Program-made: the position numbers and the translations under genes
Assembly: GCF_001905905.1 (NCBI RefSeq)
Contig: NZ_LIVT01000006.1
Location: 237,723 to 301,722, forward strand
Reading direction: 5' to 3'
DNA: 64,000 nt
Source: Streptomyces sp. CB02366
GTDB lineage: Bacteria; Actinomycetota; Actinomycetes; Streptomycetales; Streptomycetaceae
Notes under the pieces: model-generated
The model's input: the letters and a program-made list of their open reading frames with translations, nothing else
Database searches by the model: none
What the model was told of the DNA's origin: nothing
Part shown: in pieces, positions 9,747 through 18,672 of the stretch
Position numbering within the stretch: position 1 is the first letter of the stretch
Layout of the letters: each line of letters begins with the position of its first letter

Positions 9747-11132
9747 ATGACCCCACGCGTCGCCCACGCACTCCGCATGCTCAGCCCGCACCCGTGGCTC
9801 GCACCGGTCGCGGGCGCCACGGCCGCCGGACCGGCGGCATCGGGCGGGGGAGCGCGGACGATCCGCCGGACGGCGGTGGCGGTGCTGACCGCCGCTCTCG
9901 CCCTCCCGTTCGCCGTCGCACCCGCCGAGGCCGCGCACCGTCCGCCGCGCACCGGGTTCGAGACGAGCGAGGGGCGGCGCTGGACCGGTGAGGCGGAGGA
10001 GCGGGACTTCCTCGCCGCGGTGGACCGGGGGAGCGGCCGGGTCTCCGTGGACCGCGTCGGGACCACCGCTCAGGGCCGCCCCCTGCGGCTCGTGCGGCTG
10101 GGGCGGGAGCGGCCCGGCGCCACCACCGTGCTGCTGATCTGCGGACAGCACGGGGACGAGCCGGCCGGGCGCGAGGCGTGTCTGACCACGGTCCGCGACC
10201 TCGCGTTCGCCGAGGACCGGGAGACCCGCGCCCTCCTCTCCCGTACGACGCTGCTGGTGCTGCCCACGGCCAACCCGGACGGGCGCGCCGCCGACACCCG
10301 GGGCAACGCGGCCGGGATCGACGTCAACCGCGACCACATCGCGCTGAAGACCGCCGAGGCGCGGGCCGTCGCCGCCGTGGTGCGCGACGAACAACCGCGG
10401 GTGATCTACGACTTGCACGAGTACGGTGCGACCCCGCCGTACTACGACAAGGACCTGTTCGCCCTCTGGCCGCGCAACCTCAACGTCCACGACCGGGTCC
10501 ACGACGCCTCGCACACGCTCTCGGAGCGCTATGTCCGCCCCGCCGCGACGGCGGGCGGCTACACCAGCGGCCACTACGGCATCTGGACCGACCCGGCCAC
10601 CGGGGAGCCCGTCAAACAGGTGGCGGGCGACGGCCAGGAGCGCATCCTGCGCAACGTCTCCGGCCTCAAGCACGCCGCCGGCCTGCTCATCGAATCCCGG
10701 GTCGACGCGCTGAGCGACGCGGAGAAGGCGGACCCGGCCCGCAACCACCGCCGCCGGGTCGCCTCCCAGCTCACCGCGCTCGGCGGCCTCCTCGACTTCG
10801 CCGACGAGCAGCGCGCCCGGCTCCGTGCGGCCACCGCCCTCTCGCGCCTGGCCGGTCTCGCCGACCGGGGGCCCGTGTACCTCGGCGGCGCCGACAACGA
10901 CCCGGCCGAGCCCTCCGAGACCCTCGCCGACCCGCCGTGCGGCTACCGGCTGGACGCCGCCCAGTACGCGGAGGTGCGGGACGAGTTGGCCCTCCACGGG
11001 GTCGCAGTCCGGCCGGAGCCGGATGGCGTGTTCGTGCCCCTTGGGCAGTCGGCTCGATCCCTGATTCCCCTGCTCCTCGATCAGCGAGCGACATATCACC
11101 TCGTAAACGGTCAAGCCGTAACTGCTTGTTGA
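9747..11132 (+). CDS. Secreted M14-family zinc carboxypeptidase
   Basis: 461-aa exported metallocarboxypeptidase. A hydrophobic stretch (about residues 40-62: RRTAVAVLTAALALPFA ending AEAA) is the signal peptide, set back from the start, so ATG 9777 or a later start is possible. ATG 9747 has GGGAGG upstream. The zinc site is HGDEPAGREA (H and E) with a later His in YDLHEYG; NPDGR and DVNRDH give the substrate Arg region; LLIESR holds the catalytic Glu. A C-terminal part of about 130 residues follows. It is likely used in scavenging amino acids from extracellular peptides together with the divergent M1 peptidase. Peptidoglycan-type substrates are another option for M14 enzymes. Confidence 0.88.
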   Translation: MTPRVAHALRMLSPHPWLAPVAGATAAGPAASGGGARTIRRTAVAVLTAALALPFAVAPAEAAHRPPRTGFETSEGRRWTGEAEERDFLAAVDRGSGRVSVDRVGTTAQGRPLRLVRLGRERPGATTVLLICGQHGDEPAGREACLTTVRDLAFAEDRETRALLSRTTLLVLPTANPDGRAADTRGNAAGIDVNRDHIALKTAEARAVAAVVRDEQPRVIYDLHEYGATPPYYDKDLFALWPRNLNVHDRVHDASHTLSERYVRPAATAGGYTSGHYGIWTDPATGEPVKQVAGDGQERILRNVSGLKHAAGLLIESRVDALSDAEKADPARNHRRRVASQLTALGGLLDFADEQRARLRAATALSRLAGLADRGPVYLGGADNDPAEPSETLADPPCGYRLDAAQYAEVRDELALHGVAVRPEPDGVFVPLGQSARSLIPLLLDQRATYHLVNGQAVTAC

Positions 11133-11205
11133 TCCTTCGAGATCCTGGGCAGGTGTGGTACTGCCTACGGAGAGCGTTTTTCGGACTCGGTGAAAGGTGC
11201 CATTT

Positions 11206-12996
11206 GTGTCCCAGGACGACCAGACAGCGGAGGGGCGGGAAGGGCTGGCGGTCACAGCCGACCTTCCCCCCGAACCGGTCAGTGCCAGAGCGCCCACCAC
11301 CGACCGAGTGGTGTTCGGGGTCACGGCCGTCCTCACGCTCGCCTTCGTCGTGTGGGGGGCGACGGCCACGGACTCTCTGGAGAGCGTGTCCAGCACGCTG
11401 CTGGAGGGGTTGATCCACAACGGCGGCTGGGCCTTCATGCTGACCGCCTCGGGCTTCGTCGTCTTCGCGCTGTGGCTGGCCGTCAGCCGGTACGGCAAGA
11501 TCTGCCTGGGACAGGAGGCCGAGAAGCCGGAGTTCCGGACCACCTCCTGGGTCGCCATGATGTTCAGCGCCGGCATGGGCATCGGGCTGATGTTCTACGG
11601 CGTGAGCGAGCCGCTCGCCCACTTCCGCACCCCGCCGCCCGGCACCGACCCCGCCACCGCGGCCGAAGCGCAGCAGACGGCCATGGCCACCACCCTCTTC
11701 CACTGGACGCTGCACCCCTGGGCCATCTACGCCGTGGTCGGGCTGGCCATCGCGTACAGCGCCTACCGGCGGCGCAGGCGGCAGACGATCAGCGCCGTCT
11801 TCGAGCCGCTGATCGGCAAGCGGCACGCCTACGGCGGCGTCGGCCGCTTCATCGACATCCTGGCGATCTTCGCCACCCTGTTCGGCTCCGCGGCCTCGCT
11901 CGGTCTCGGGGCGCTGCAGATCGGCAGCGGCTTCGAGGAACTGGGCTGGATGGAGAAGACCGGCACCGGCCTGCTGGTCGCCATCATCGCCGCACTGACC
12001 GTCTGCTTCGTCCTCTCCGCGGTCTCCGGCGTCGAGAAGGGCATCCAGTGGCTGTCCAACACCAACATGGTGCTGGCCCTGCTCCTGGTGGTCTTCGTCT
12101 TCATCGCGGGCCCCACGATCATCGTGCTCGACCTGCTGCCCACCTCCATCGGCGCGTACCTCAGCGACCTCGGACAGCTCGCCGGGCGCACCGAGGCCAC
12201 GGGCGGCGGCGACGTCGCGGACTGGCTCGGCAGCTGGACGGTCTTCTACTGGGCCTGGTGGATCTCCTGGACGCCCTTCGTCGGCATGTTCATCGCCCGG
12301 ATCAGCCGCGGCCGCACGATCCGCCAGTTCGTCGGCGGCGTCATCCTGGTGCCCAGCACCGTCAGCCTGATCTGGTTCGCCGTCTTCGGCGGCTCGGCCA
12401 TGAAGCTGGACGAGGCCGGCAAGCTCCAGGGCGCCGACACCCCCGAGGCGCAACTGTTCGGCGTCCTCCAGGAGTTCCCGATCGCCACGGTCACCTGCAT
12501 CCTGGTGATGGTCCTGGTCGGCATCTTCTTCGTCTCCGGCGCCGACGCCGCCTCGATCGTCATGGGCACCCTCTCGCAGAAGGGCGTCCTGGAACCCGGC
12601 ACCTGGGTCGTCGTCTTCTGGGGCGTCGTGACCGGGGCCGTGGCCGCGATCATGCTGCTCATCGGCGAGGGGAAGGACAACGCCCTCCAAGGGCTCCAGA
12701 ACCTCACCATCCTGGTGGCGGCCCCCTTCGTCATCGTGATGCTCGGGATGTGCGTGGCCCTGATGCGGGACCTGCGCAAGGACCCGCAGATCGTCCGCCA
12801 GGAGTTCGGCGTGGAGGCGGTCGAGTCCGCGGTGATCGAGGGGCACGCCAAGTACGACGGCGACTTCGAGATCCGTATCGGCCCCGGCACCACGCCGATC
12901 AAGGACGAGCGCCACCAGCACGAGTCCGGCGGCTCGGGCTCCACGGCCGCCCCGGCCTCCACCGTCTCCACGGAGAAGGAGCGGCCCGCCGACTGA
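11206..12996 (+). CDS. BCCT-family betaine/choline/carnitine transporter
   Basis: 596-aa inner-membrane secondary transporter that takes up quaternary ammonium compounds such as glycine betaine or choline with Na+ or H+. Twelve membrane segments can be traced from residue 37 on. Family motifs are SAGMGIGLMFYGVSEPLAHF (TM3), LFHWTLHPWAIYA, and the aromatic substrate box WAWWISWTPFVGMFIARISRGRT split here as WAWWISWTPFVGMF and IARISRGRTIR. A soluble tail of about 80 residues follows. GTG 11206 is preferred because GAAAGG ends 8 bases before it; a second GTG at 11197 overlaps that site. It likely serves osmoprotection. A perfect hairpin follows the stop. Confidence 0.93.
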   Translation: MSQDDQTAEGREGLAVTADLPPEPVSARAPTTDRVVFGVTAVLTLAFVVWGATATDSLESVSSTLLEGLIHNGGWAFMLTASGFVVFALWLAVSRYGKICLGQEAEKPEFRTTSWVAMMFSAGMGIGLMFYGVSEPLAHFRTPPPGTDPATAAEAQQTAMATTLFHWTLHPWAIYAVVGLAIAYSAYRRRRRQTISAVFEPLIGKRHAYGGVGRFIDILAIFATLFGSAASLGLGALQIGSGFEELGWMEKTGTGLLVAIIAALTVCFVLSAVSGVEKGIQWLSNTNMVLALLLVVFVFIAGPTIIVLDLLPTSIGAYLSDLGQLAGRTEATGGGDVADWLGSWTVFYWAWWISWTPFVGMFIARISRGRTIRQFVGGVILVPSTVSLIWFAVFGGSAMKLDEAGKLQGADTPEAQLFGVLQEFPIATVTCILVMVLVGIFFVSGADAASIVMGTLSQKGVLEPGTWVVVFWGVVTGAVAAIMLLIGEGKDNALQGLQNLTILVAAPFVIVMLGMCVALMRDLRKDPQIVRQEFGVEAVESAVIEGHAKYDGDFEIRIGPGTTPIKDERHQHESGGSGSTAAPASTVSTEKERPAD

Positions 12997-13017
12997 CCCG
13001 GTGACCGCCCGACCGCC

Positions 13018-13050
13018 CGGAGCCCGCGACCGCCCACCGGCCGCGGGCTC
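13018..13050. terminator. Bidirectional terminator between BCCT and D-amino-acid oxidase genes
   Basis: Perfect 10-bp stem GGAGCCCGCG/CGCGGGCTCC with a 13-base loop, 22 bases after the BCCT stop, between convergent genes. Confidence 0.7.
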
Positions 13051-13149
13051 CTGCCGTGTGCCGCCCGTGCCGCCGGTGCCGCCCGTGCCGGCAGGCCCGG
13101 CAGGCCCCGCGCCGGATCCCGGCCTCTTCCCCGCACCGGACCGGCCCCC

Positions 13150-14082
13150 TCACCCCACCAGCGCCGCCGCCGTCCGCGCGCAGCCCCAGGCCACGGTCAC
13201 GCCCGCGCCGCCGTGCCCGTAGTTGTGCACCAGCAGTCCGCCGCCCGGCAGCGCCTCCGCCTCGATCCGCACCCCGGCCTCCCGCGCCGGGCGCAGCCCC
13301 ACCCGGTGCCCGAGCACCCGCGCCCCGGCGATCTCCGGCCGGATCCGCGCACACCGCGCCACGATCTCCCGGGCGGTCCGCGGGTCGGGCTCCGTACGCG
13401 GATCGTCCGCCTCGGCCGTACCGCCCAGCACCAGCCGCCCCGGCTGCGGGAAGAAGTACGTCGTCGCCTCCGACGCCGGATCCGCCTCGGTGTACCACTC
13501 CTCGATCCCCGGGTTCTCCACCGCGACCAACTGGCCCCGCACCGGCCGCACCCCGGCGTCGGGAACCAGTTCGCGCGCCCCGAGCCCCGTGCAGTTCACC
13601 ACCACCGGGCCCGCCTCCGCCGCCTCGCCGAGCCCCGACACGGCCCGCCGCTCCACCGCCCCGCCCGCCGCCGCGAGCCGCCGCTCCAGCCACGCCAGAT
13701 GGACCGGCATGTCCAGCAGCGGCAGGGTCACGCGCAGCCCTCCGGCCACCTCCGCGGCGTCCTTCAACCCCGCCGCCCACGCCCCCAGCGCCGCGAGCCG
13801 CTCCCCGCCGTGCAGCCCCGCCACCCGCCGTACGCCGGTCTCCCGCGGGGCGGCGGCCAGCTCCTCGTACACCGCCAGCGTCTCCAGGGCCCAGGCGCCC
13901 ACCCGCTCCGCCGACTCGATCCGGTACGGCCACCACAGCGCCCCCGCCACCGCCGACGTCGTGGAACCGGCCGGATCCCGCGACCAGACCCGCACCCGCA
14001 GCCCGCGCTCCGCCAGCGTCACGGCGGTGGTGAGACCGACGACCCCGCCGCCCACCACGATCACATCCGTCATCCGGGTCAC
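13150..14082 (-). CDS. FAD-dependent D-amino-acid oxidase
   Basis: 310-aa flavoprotein of the D-amino-acid/D-aspartate oxidase family, which turns D-amino acids into 2-oxo acids, ammonia and peroxide. Seen are the N-terminal FAD fold VIVVGGGVVGLTTAVTLAERG, WWPYR (the flavin-side loop), the family signature CTGLGARELVPD, VRGQLV, the active-site Arg region GHRVGLRPAR, and the C-terminal HNYGHGGAGVTVAWGCA. The start GTG 14082 or ATG 14073 are both possible; both keep the Rossmann strand. It could recycle D-amino acids from cell-wall turnover; the neighbours give no further hint. It is divergent from the ABC-F gene over about 120 bases. Confidence 0.9.
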   Translation of the reverse strand: MTRMTDVIVVGGGVVGLTTAVTLAERGLRVRVWSRDPAGSTTSAVAGALWWPYRIESAERVGAWALETLAVYEELAAAPRETGVRRVAGLHGGERLAALGAWAAGLKDAAEVAGGLRVTLPLLDMPVHLAWLERRLAAAGGAVERRAVSGLGEAAEAGPVVVNCTGLGARELVPDAGVRPVRGQLVAVENPGIEEWYTEADPASEATTYFFPQPGRLVLGGTAEADDPRTEPDPRTAREIVARCARIRPEIAGARVLGHRVGLRPAREAGVRIEAEALPGGGLLVHNYGHGGAGVTVAWGCARTAAALVG

Positions 14083-14200
14083 CCCTGTCCTTCCCGCCCC
14101 GCGTCCGTCGCTGCCCGGACGCTAACCGAAACCGGAAACCCCGGGCCAGGGGCGGCAGAGCCGCGGGCACCATCCGGCGGAGACTAGGATCGGCACCCTG

Positions 14201-15838
14201 ATGACTGCCACTCTCGTCGCCAAGGACCTCGCCGCCGGACACGGCGACCGCACGCTCTTCGCCGGACTCGACCTCGTCGTCGCCCCAGGGGACGTGATCG
14301 GTCTCGTCGGAGTCAACGGCGCGGGCAAGTCCTCCCTGCTCCGCCTGCTCGCCGGACTCGACCGCCCGGAGGAGGGCGAGCTGCGGCTGTCACCGCCCAC
14401 CGCCACCGTGGGCCACCTCCCGCAGGAGCCCGAGCGCCGCGACGGCGAGACCGTGGCCGCGTTCCTGGCCCGCCGCACCGGGGTCGCCGACGCCCAGCGC
14501 ACCATGGACGAGGCGACCGAGGCCCTCGTGGCGGGCGCCCCGGGCGCGGACGACGCGTACTCCGAGGCCCTGGAGCGCTGGCTCGCCCTCGGCGGCGCGG
14601 ACCTGGAGGAACGGGCCGCGCAGGTCGCCGCCGAGCTGGGGCTGACCGTGGGCCTGGACCGGCCCATGACCGCGCTCTCCGGCGGCCAGGCGGCCCGCGC
14701 CGGACTCGCCTCGCTGCTTCTCTCCCGCTACGACGTCTTCCTCCTCGACGAGCCCACCAACGACCTCGACCTCGACGGCCTGGAGCGCCTGGAGCGCTTC
14801 GTGTCCGGCCTCCGCGCCGGCACCGTCGTCATCAGCCATGACCGCGAGTTCCTCATGCGCACGGTCACCAAGGTGCTCGAACTGGACCTCGCCCAGCAGC
14901 AGATCACCCTGTACGGCGGCGGCTACGCGGCCTACCTGGAGGAGCGGGAGACCGCCCGCAGGCACGCCCGCGAGGAGTACGAGGAGTACGCCGACAAGAA
15001 GGCGTCCCTCGAAGCGCGCGGGCACATGCAGCGCTCCTGGATGGACAAGGGCGTCAAGAACGCCCGCCGCAAGGCCACCGACGGGGACAAGCTCGGCCGC
15101 AACGCCCGCAGCGAGGCCAGCGAGAAGCAGGCCGCGAAGGCCCGCCAGACCCAGCGCATGATCGAGCGCCTCGACACCGTGGAGGAGCCCCGCAAGGAGT
15201 GGGAGCTGCGGATGGAGATCGCCTCCGCCCCGCGATCGGGTTCCGTCGTCGCGACTCTGCGCGAAGCCCGCGTGGTACGCGGCGACTTCGCCTTCGGTCC
15301 CGCCTCGCTCCAGATCGACTGGGCGGACCGGGTGGCCATCACCGGGGCCAACGGCGCGGGGAAGTCCACCCTGCTGGCCGCCCTCTTGGAGCGGCTCCCC
15401 CTGGACTCCGGGCACGCGGCCCTGGGTTCGGGCGTGGTCGTCGGCGAGGTGGACCAGGCCCGCAAGCTGTTCCTCGGCGCGCAGACGCTGCTGGACGCGT
15501 TCTGTGCGGCCGTGCCCGACACCGAGCCGGCCGAAGTCCGCACCCTGCTCGCCAAGTTCGGTCTCCGCGCGGATCACGTGACGCGCCCCGCGACCAGCCT
15601 GTCGCCGGGGGAGCGCACCCGTGCTGCCCTCGCCCTGCTCCAGGGCCGGGGGGTCAACCTCCTGGTGCTCGACGAGCCGACCAACCACCTGGACCTGCCC
15701 GCCATCGAGCAGTTGGAGGCGGCCCTGGAGACGTACACCGGCACCCTGCTGCTGGTCACGCACGACCGGCGGATGCTGGAGGCGGTCCGCACCACCCGCC
15801 GCATCGAGGTGGCGGACGGCCAGGTCAAGGAAGTCTGA
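14201..15838 (+). CDS. ABC-F family ATPase (tandem ATP-binding cassettes)
   Basis: 545-aa soluble protein with two ATP-binding cassettes and no membrane domain. First cassette: Walker A GVNGAGKSS, signature LSGGQAARAG, Walker B VFLLDEPTNDLDL. Second: GANGAGKST, LSPGERTRAAL, LLVLDEPTNHLDL. Between them is a charged linker (about residues 245-330, rich in Arg/Lys/Glu) of the kind that reaches the ribosomal tRNA sites. ABC-F proteins act on the ribosome, either in translation or in antibiotic protection; sequence alone does not separate these. Compared with EttA the linker looks of the Uup/ribosome-protection type. No biosynthetic cluster adjoins, so a housekeeping role is more likely. Confidence 0.92.
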   Translation: MTATLVAKDLAAGHGDRTLFAGLDLVVAPGDVIGLVGVNGAGKSSLLRLLAGLDRPEEGELRLSPPTATVGHLPQEPERRDGETVAAFLARRTGVADAQRTMDEATEALVAGAPGADDAYSEALERWLALGGADLEERAAQVAAELGLTVGLDRPMTALSGGQAARAGLASLLLSRYDVFLLDEPTNDLDLDGLERLERFVSGLRAGTVVISHDREFLMRTVTKVLELDLAQQQITLYGGGYAAYLEERETARRHAREEYEEYADKKASLEARGHMQRSWMDKGVKNARRKATDGDKLGRNARSEASEKQAAKARQTQRMIERLDTVEEPRKEWELRMEIASAPRSGSVVATLREARVVRGDFAFGPASLQIDWADRVAITGANGAGKSTLLAALLERLPLDSGHAALGSGVVVGEVDQARKLFLGAQTLLDAFCAAVPDTEPAEVRTLLAKFGLRADHVTRPATSLSPGERTRAALALLQGRGVNLLVLDEPTNHLDLPAIEQLEAALETYTGTLLLVTHDRRMLEAVRTTRRIEVADGQVKEV

Positions 15839-16005
15839 GCGGAACCGGGGGACCGGGCGCGGGCCGCGCCCCGCCCCCTCCCGAACCCCCTCGCGCCTCG
15901 GCAGACCCCGCGTACTTCCCGCCGGCCGGGAGGGGCCGCTCCGGCCCGCCACCGCCCGAGCGAGCGGGGACGGCCGCGCCCCGCCCCCTGCCGTTGCAGA
16001 GGAGC

Positions 16006-16034
16006 GGGGCGGGCCGCCCCCGGCGGCCCGCCCC
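16006..16034. terminator. Bidirectional terminator between ABC-F and tex
   Basis: Perfect 13-bp stem GGGGCGGGCCGCC/GGCGGCCCGCCCC with a 3-base loop, between convergent genes. The surrounding 215 bases are mainly G/C runs without a gene. Confidence 0.75.
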
Positions 16035-16054
16035 GAAGACCCCCGGGGGGGGGG

Positions 16055-18487
16055 TCAGCGCCCCCGGCCGCCGCCGCCCGGCTTCGGTTCGGTGAGGCCG
16101 GCCCGCCGCAGGGCGTCCGCCATCGCGCTGTTCGCCGGAGCCGGAGCGCCCTGACCGCCCTGCCGGGATCCGCCGCCCCCTCGACGGTCCCGTCCGCCGC
16201 CCTGCCGGCCCTGGCCGCCACCGGCCCCCTGGCCCTGGCGCTGCTTCGGCGGCCGGCCGCCCCGCTCGCCGCGGCCCTGCCCGCCGCCCGAGCCGCCGCC
16301 CGCGCCCGGCTCGTCGTCGAGCCGCAGCGACAGCGAGATCCGCTTGCGCGGCACATCGACGTCCATGACCTTGACCTTCACGATGTCCCCGGGCTTCACG
16401 ACGTCGCGCGGGTCCTTCACGAACGTCTTCGACAGGGCCGACACGTGCACCAGCCCGTCCTGGTGGACGCCGACGTCGACGAACGCTCCGAACGCGGCCA
16501 CGTTGGTCACCACCCCCTCCAGGACCATGCCGGGCTCCAGGTCGCCGATCTTCTCGACGCCCTCCCTGAAGGTCGCCGTACGGAACGCCGGACGCGGGTC
16601 CCGCCCCGGCTTCTCCAGCTCCTTGAGGATGTCCGTCACGGTCGGCAGCCCGAACACGTCGTCCACGAAGTCCGCGGCGCGCAGCGCCCGCAGCGCCTCC
16701 GTGTTGCCGATCAGCGAGGCGACCTCGCCGCCCGCGCTCTTCCCCATCCTCCGCACCACCGGGTACGCCTCGGGGTGGACGCTGGAACCGTCGAGCGGAT
16801 CGTCGCCGCCCCGGATGCGCAGGAAGCCCGCGCACTGCTCGTACGCCTTCGGGCCGAGCCGTGCCACGTCCTTGAGCGCCTTGCGGGACCGGAAGGGGCC
16901 GTGGGCGTCCCGGTGCGCGACGATGTTCTCCGCCAGCCCCGAGCTGATGCCGGAGACCCGCGAAAGCAGCGGCGCGGAGGCGGTGTTGACGTCCACGCCG
17001 ACGCCGTTCACACAGTCCTCGACGACCGCGTCCAGCGAACGGGACAGCTTCACCTCCGACAGGTCGTGCTGGTACTGGCCGACGCCGATCGACTTCGGGT
17101 CGATCTTCACCAGCTCGGCCAGCGGGTCCTGGAGCCGCCGGGCGATGGAGACGGCGCCGCGCAACGACACGTCCATGTCGGGCAGTTCCTGCGAGGCGAA
17201 GGCGGAGGCGGAGTACACCGAAGCGCCCGCCTCCGAGACCATCACCTTCGTGAGCTTCAACTCGGGGTGCTTGTCGATCAGTTCACCGGCGAGCTTGTCC
17301 GTCTCGCGGGACGCCGTGCCGTTGCCGATCGCGATCAGGTCGACCGCGTGCTCCTTCGCGAGACGCGCCAGCTTCGCCAGCGCCTGGTCCCACTTGTTGG
17401 CGGGCACGTGCGGGTGGATCACGTCGGTGGCCACCACCTTGCCGGTGGCGTCGACGACCGCGACCTTCACTCCCGTGCGGAAACCGGGGTCCAGGCCGAG
17501 CGTCGCCCGCGTCCCGGCCGGGGCGGCGAGCAGCAGGTCGCGCAGGTTGGACGCGAAGACCCGCACGGCCTCGTCCTCCGCCGCCGTGCGCAGCCGCAGC
17601 CGCAGGTCGATGCCGAGGTGCACCTGAATACGGGTCCGCCACGCCCACCGCACGGTGTCCGCGAGCCACTTGTCGCCGGGGCGGCCCCGGTCCGCTACGC
17701 CGAAGCGGCGGGCGATCATGTTCTCGTACGCGGACGGGCCCGGCTGCTCCGAGACCTCGGGCGCGTCCGGCTCCAGGACCAGGTCGAGCACGTTCTCCTT
17801 CTCGCCGCGCAGCATCGCCAGGATCCGGTGCGAGGGCAGCGCGGTGAACGGTTCGGCGAAGTCGAAGTAGTCGGCGAACTTCGCGCCCGCCTCCTCCTGG
17901 CCCTCGCGCACCTTCGCCGCCAGCCGGCCGCGCGTCCACATCCGCTCGCGCAGTTCGCCGGTCAGGTCGGCGTCCTCGGAGAACCGCTCGGTGAGGATCG
18001 CACGCGCCCCCTCCAGGGCGGCCGCCGCGTCCGCGACGCCCTTGTCGCCGTCCACGAACGCGGCGGCGGCCACGAGCGGGTCGGTGGAGGGGTCGCCGAG
18101 CAGGCCGTCCGCCAGCGGTCCGAGCCCCGCCTCCCGGGCGATCTGCGCCTTCGTCCGCCGCTTCGGCTTGAACGGCAGGTAGACGTCCTCCAGGCGCGCC
18201 TTCGTCTCGGCGGCCCGGATGCTCGCCTCCAGCGCCTCGTCGAGCTTGCCCTGTTCGCGTACGGATTCGAGGATCGCGGTACGCCGCTCCTCCAGCTCCC
18301 GCAGATAGCGCAGCCGTTCCTCCAGCGTGCGCAGCTGCGCATCGTCGAGGGATTCGGTCGCCTCCTTGCGGTAGCGCGCGACGAACGGCACGGTCGATCC
18401 GCCGTCGAGCAACTCGACGGCCGCCCTGACCTGCCGCTCACGTACGCCGAGCTCCTCGGCGATCCTGCCTTCGATGGACGTCGTCAC
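16055..18487 (-). CDS. tex: Tex-family RNA-binding transcription accessory protein
   Basis: 810-aa cytoplasmic protein. Order of domains: N-terminal Tex helical region (IAEELGVRERQVRAAVELL, FVARYRKEATESLDDAQLRTLEERLRYLR), YqgF/RNase H-like core (TLGLDPGFRTGVKVAVVD), helix-hairpin-helix pairs (LLSRVSGISSGLAENIVAHRD; FVDDVFGLPTVTDIL) and an S1 domain (GMVLEGVVTNVAAFGAFVDVGVHQDGLVHVS). After the S1 domain is an 80-residue Gly/Arg/Gln-rich tail, much like RGG boxes. The frame continues open upstream, but the conserved N-terminus begins at GTG 18487. Tex proteins bind nucleic acids and help transcription or ribosomal processes; in some bacteria they affect stress and toxin expression. Confidence 0.93.
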   Translation of the reverse strand: MTTSIEGRIAEELGVRERQVRAAVELLDGGSTVPFVARYRKEATESLDDAQLRTLEERLRYLRELEERRTAILESVREQGKLDEALEASIRAAETKARLEDVYLPFKPKRRTKAQIAREAGLGPLADGLLGDPSTDPLVAAAAFVDGDKGVADAAAALEGARAILTERFSEDADLTGELRERMWTRGRLAAKVREGQEEAGAKFADYFDFAEPFTALPSHRILAMLRGEKENVLDLVLEPDAPEVSEQPGPSAYENMIARRFGVADRGRPGDKWLADTVRWAWRTRIQVHLGIDLRLRLRTAAEDEAVRVFASNLRDLLLAAPAGTRATLGLDPGFRTGVKVAVVDATGKVVATDVIHPHVPANKWDQALAKLARLAKEHAVDLIAIGNGTASRETDKLAGELIDKHPELKLTKVMVSEAGASVYSASAFASQELPDMDVSLRGAVSIARRLQDPLAELVKIDPKSIGVGQYQHDLSEVKLSRSLDAVVEDCVNGVGVDVNTASAPLLSRVSGISSGLAENIVAHRDAHGPFRSRKALKDVARLGPKAYEQCAGFLRIRGGDDPLDGSSVHPEAYPVVRRMGKSAGGEVASLIGNTEALRALRAADFVDDVFGLPTVTDILKELEKPGRDPRPAFRTATFREGVEKIGDLEPGMVLEGVVTNVAAFGAFVDVGVHQDGLVHVSALSKTFVKDPRDVVKPGDIVKVKVMDVDVPRKRISLSLRLDDEPGAGGGSGGGQGRGERGGRPPKQRQGQGAGGGQGRQGGGRDRRGGGGSRQGGQGAPAPANSAMADALRRAGLTEPKPGGGGRGR

Positions 18488-18632
18488 GGTTTTCCCGACT
18501 CGCCTTCCCGTACTGGCTGTGCTGGCCGTGCTCGGTCCCGCTGAGCACGCTCTTGCTGTACCGGGGCACCCCCGGCCCTGCATTGTGCCGCGTGGCCGGG
18601 GGCCGTGTCGCGCGAGCTCGGGCGACACGCCC

Positions 18633-18659
18633 GGGGCCCGGCGGTGCGTGCCGGGCCCC
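18633..18659 (-). terminator. Terminator hairpin after the SCO6745-family gene
   Basis: Perfect 10-bp stem GGGGCCCGGC/GCCGGGCCCC with a 7-base loop, 14 bases beyond the stop of the upstream minus-strand gene and ahead of tex. A second, 7-bp hairpin (GTGTCGC/GCGACAC) lies at 18605-18628. Confidence 0.6.
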
Positions 18660-18672
18660 GGGCGGCGCGGGG

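Noticed and set aside
7956..11582. 1208-codon minus-strand open frame covering both peptidase genes
   Set aside because: No homologous motifs; partly the wrong frame of the M1 gene and antisense of the M14 gene.
10771..12921. 716-codon minus-strand frame opposite the BCCT gene
   Set aside because: Shadow; the plus strand codes a full transporter with clear motifs.
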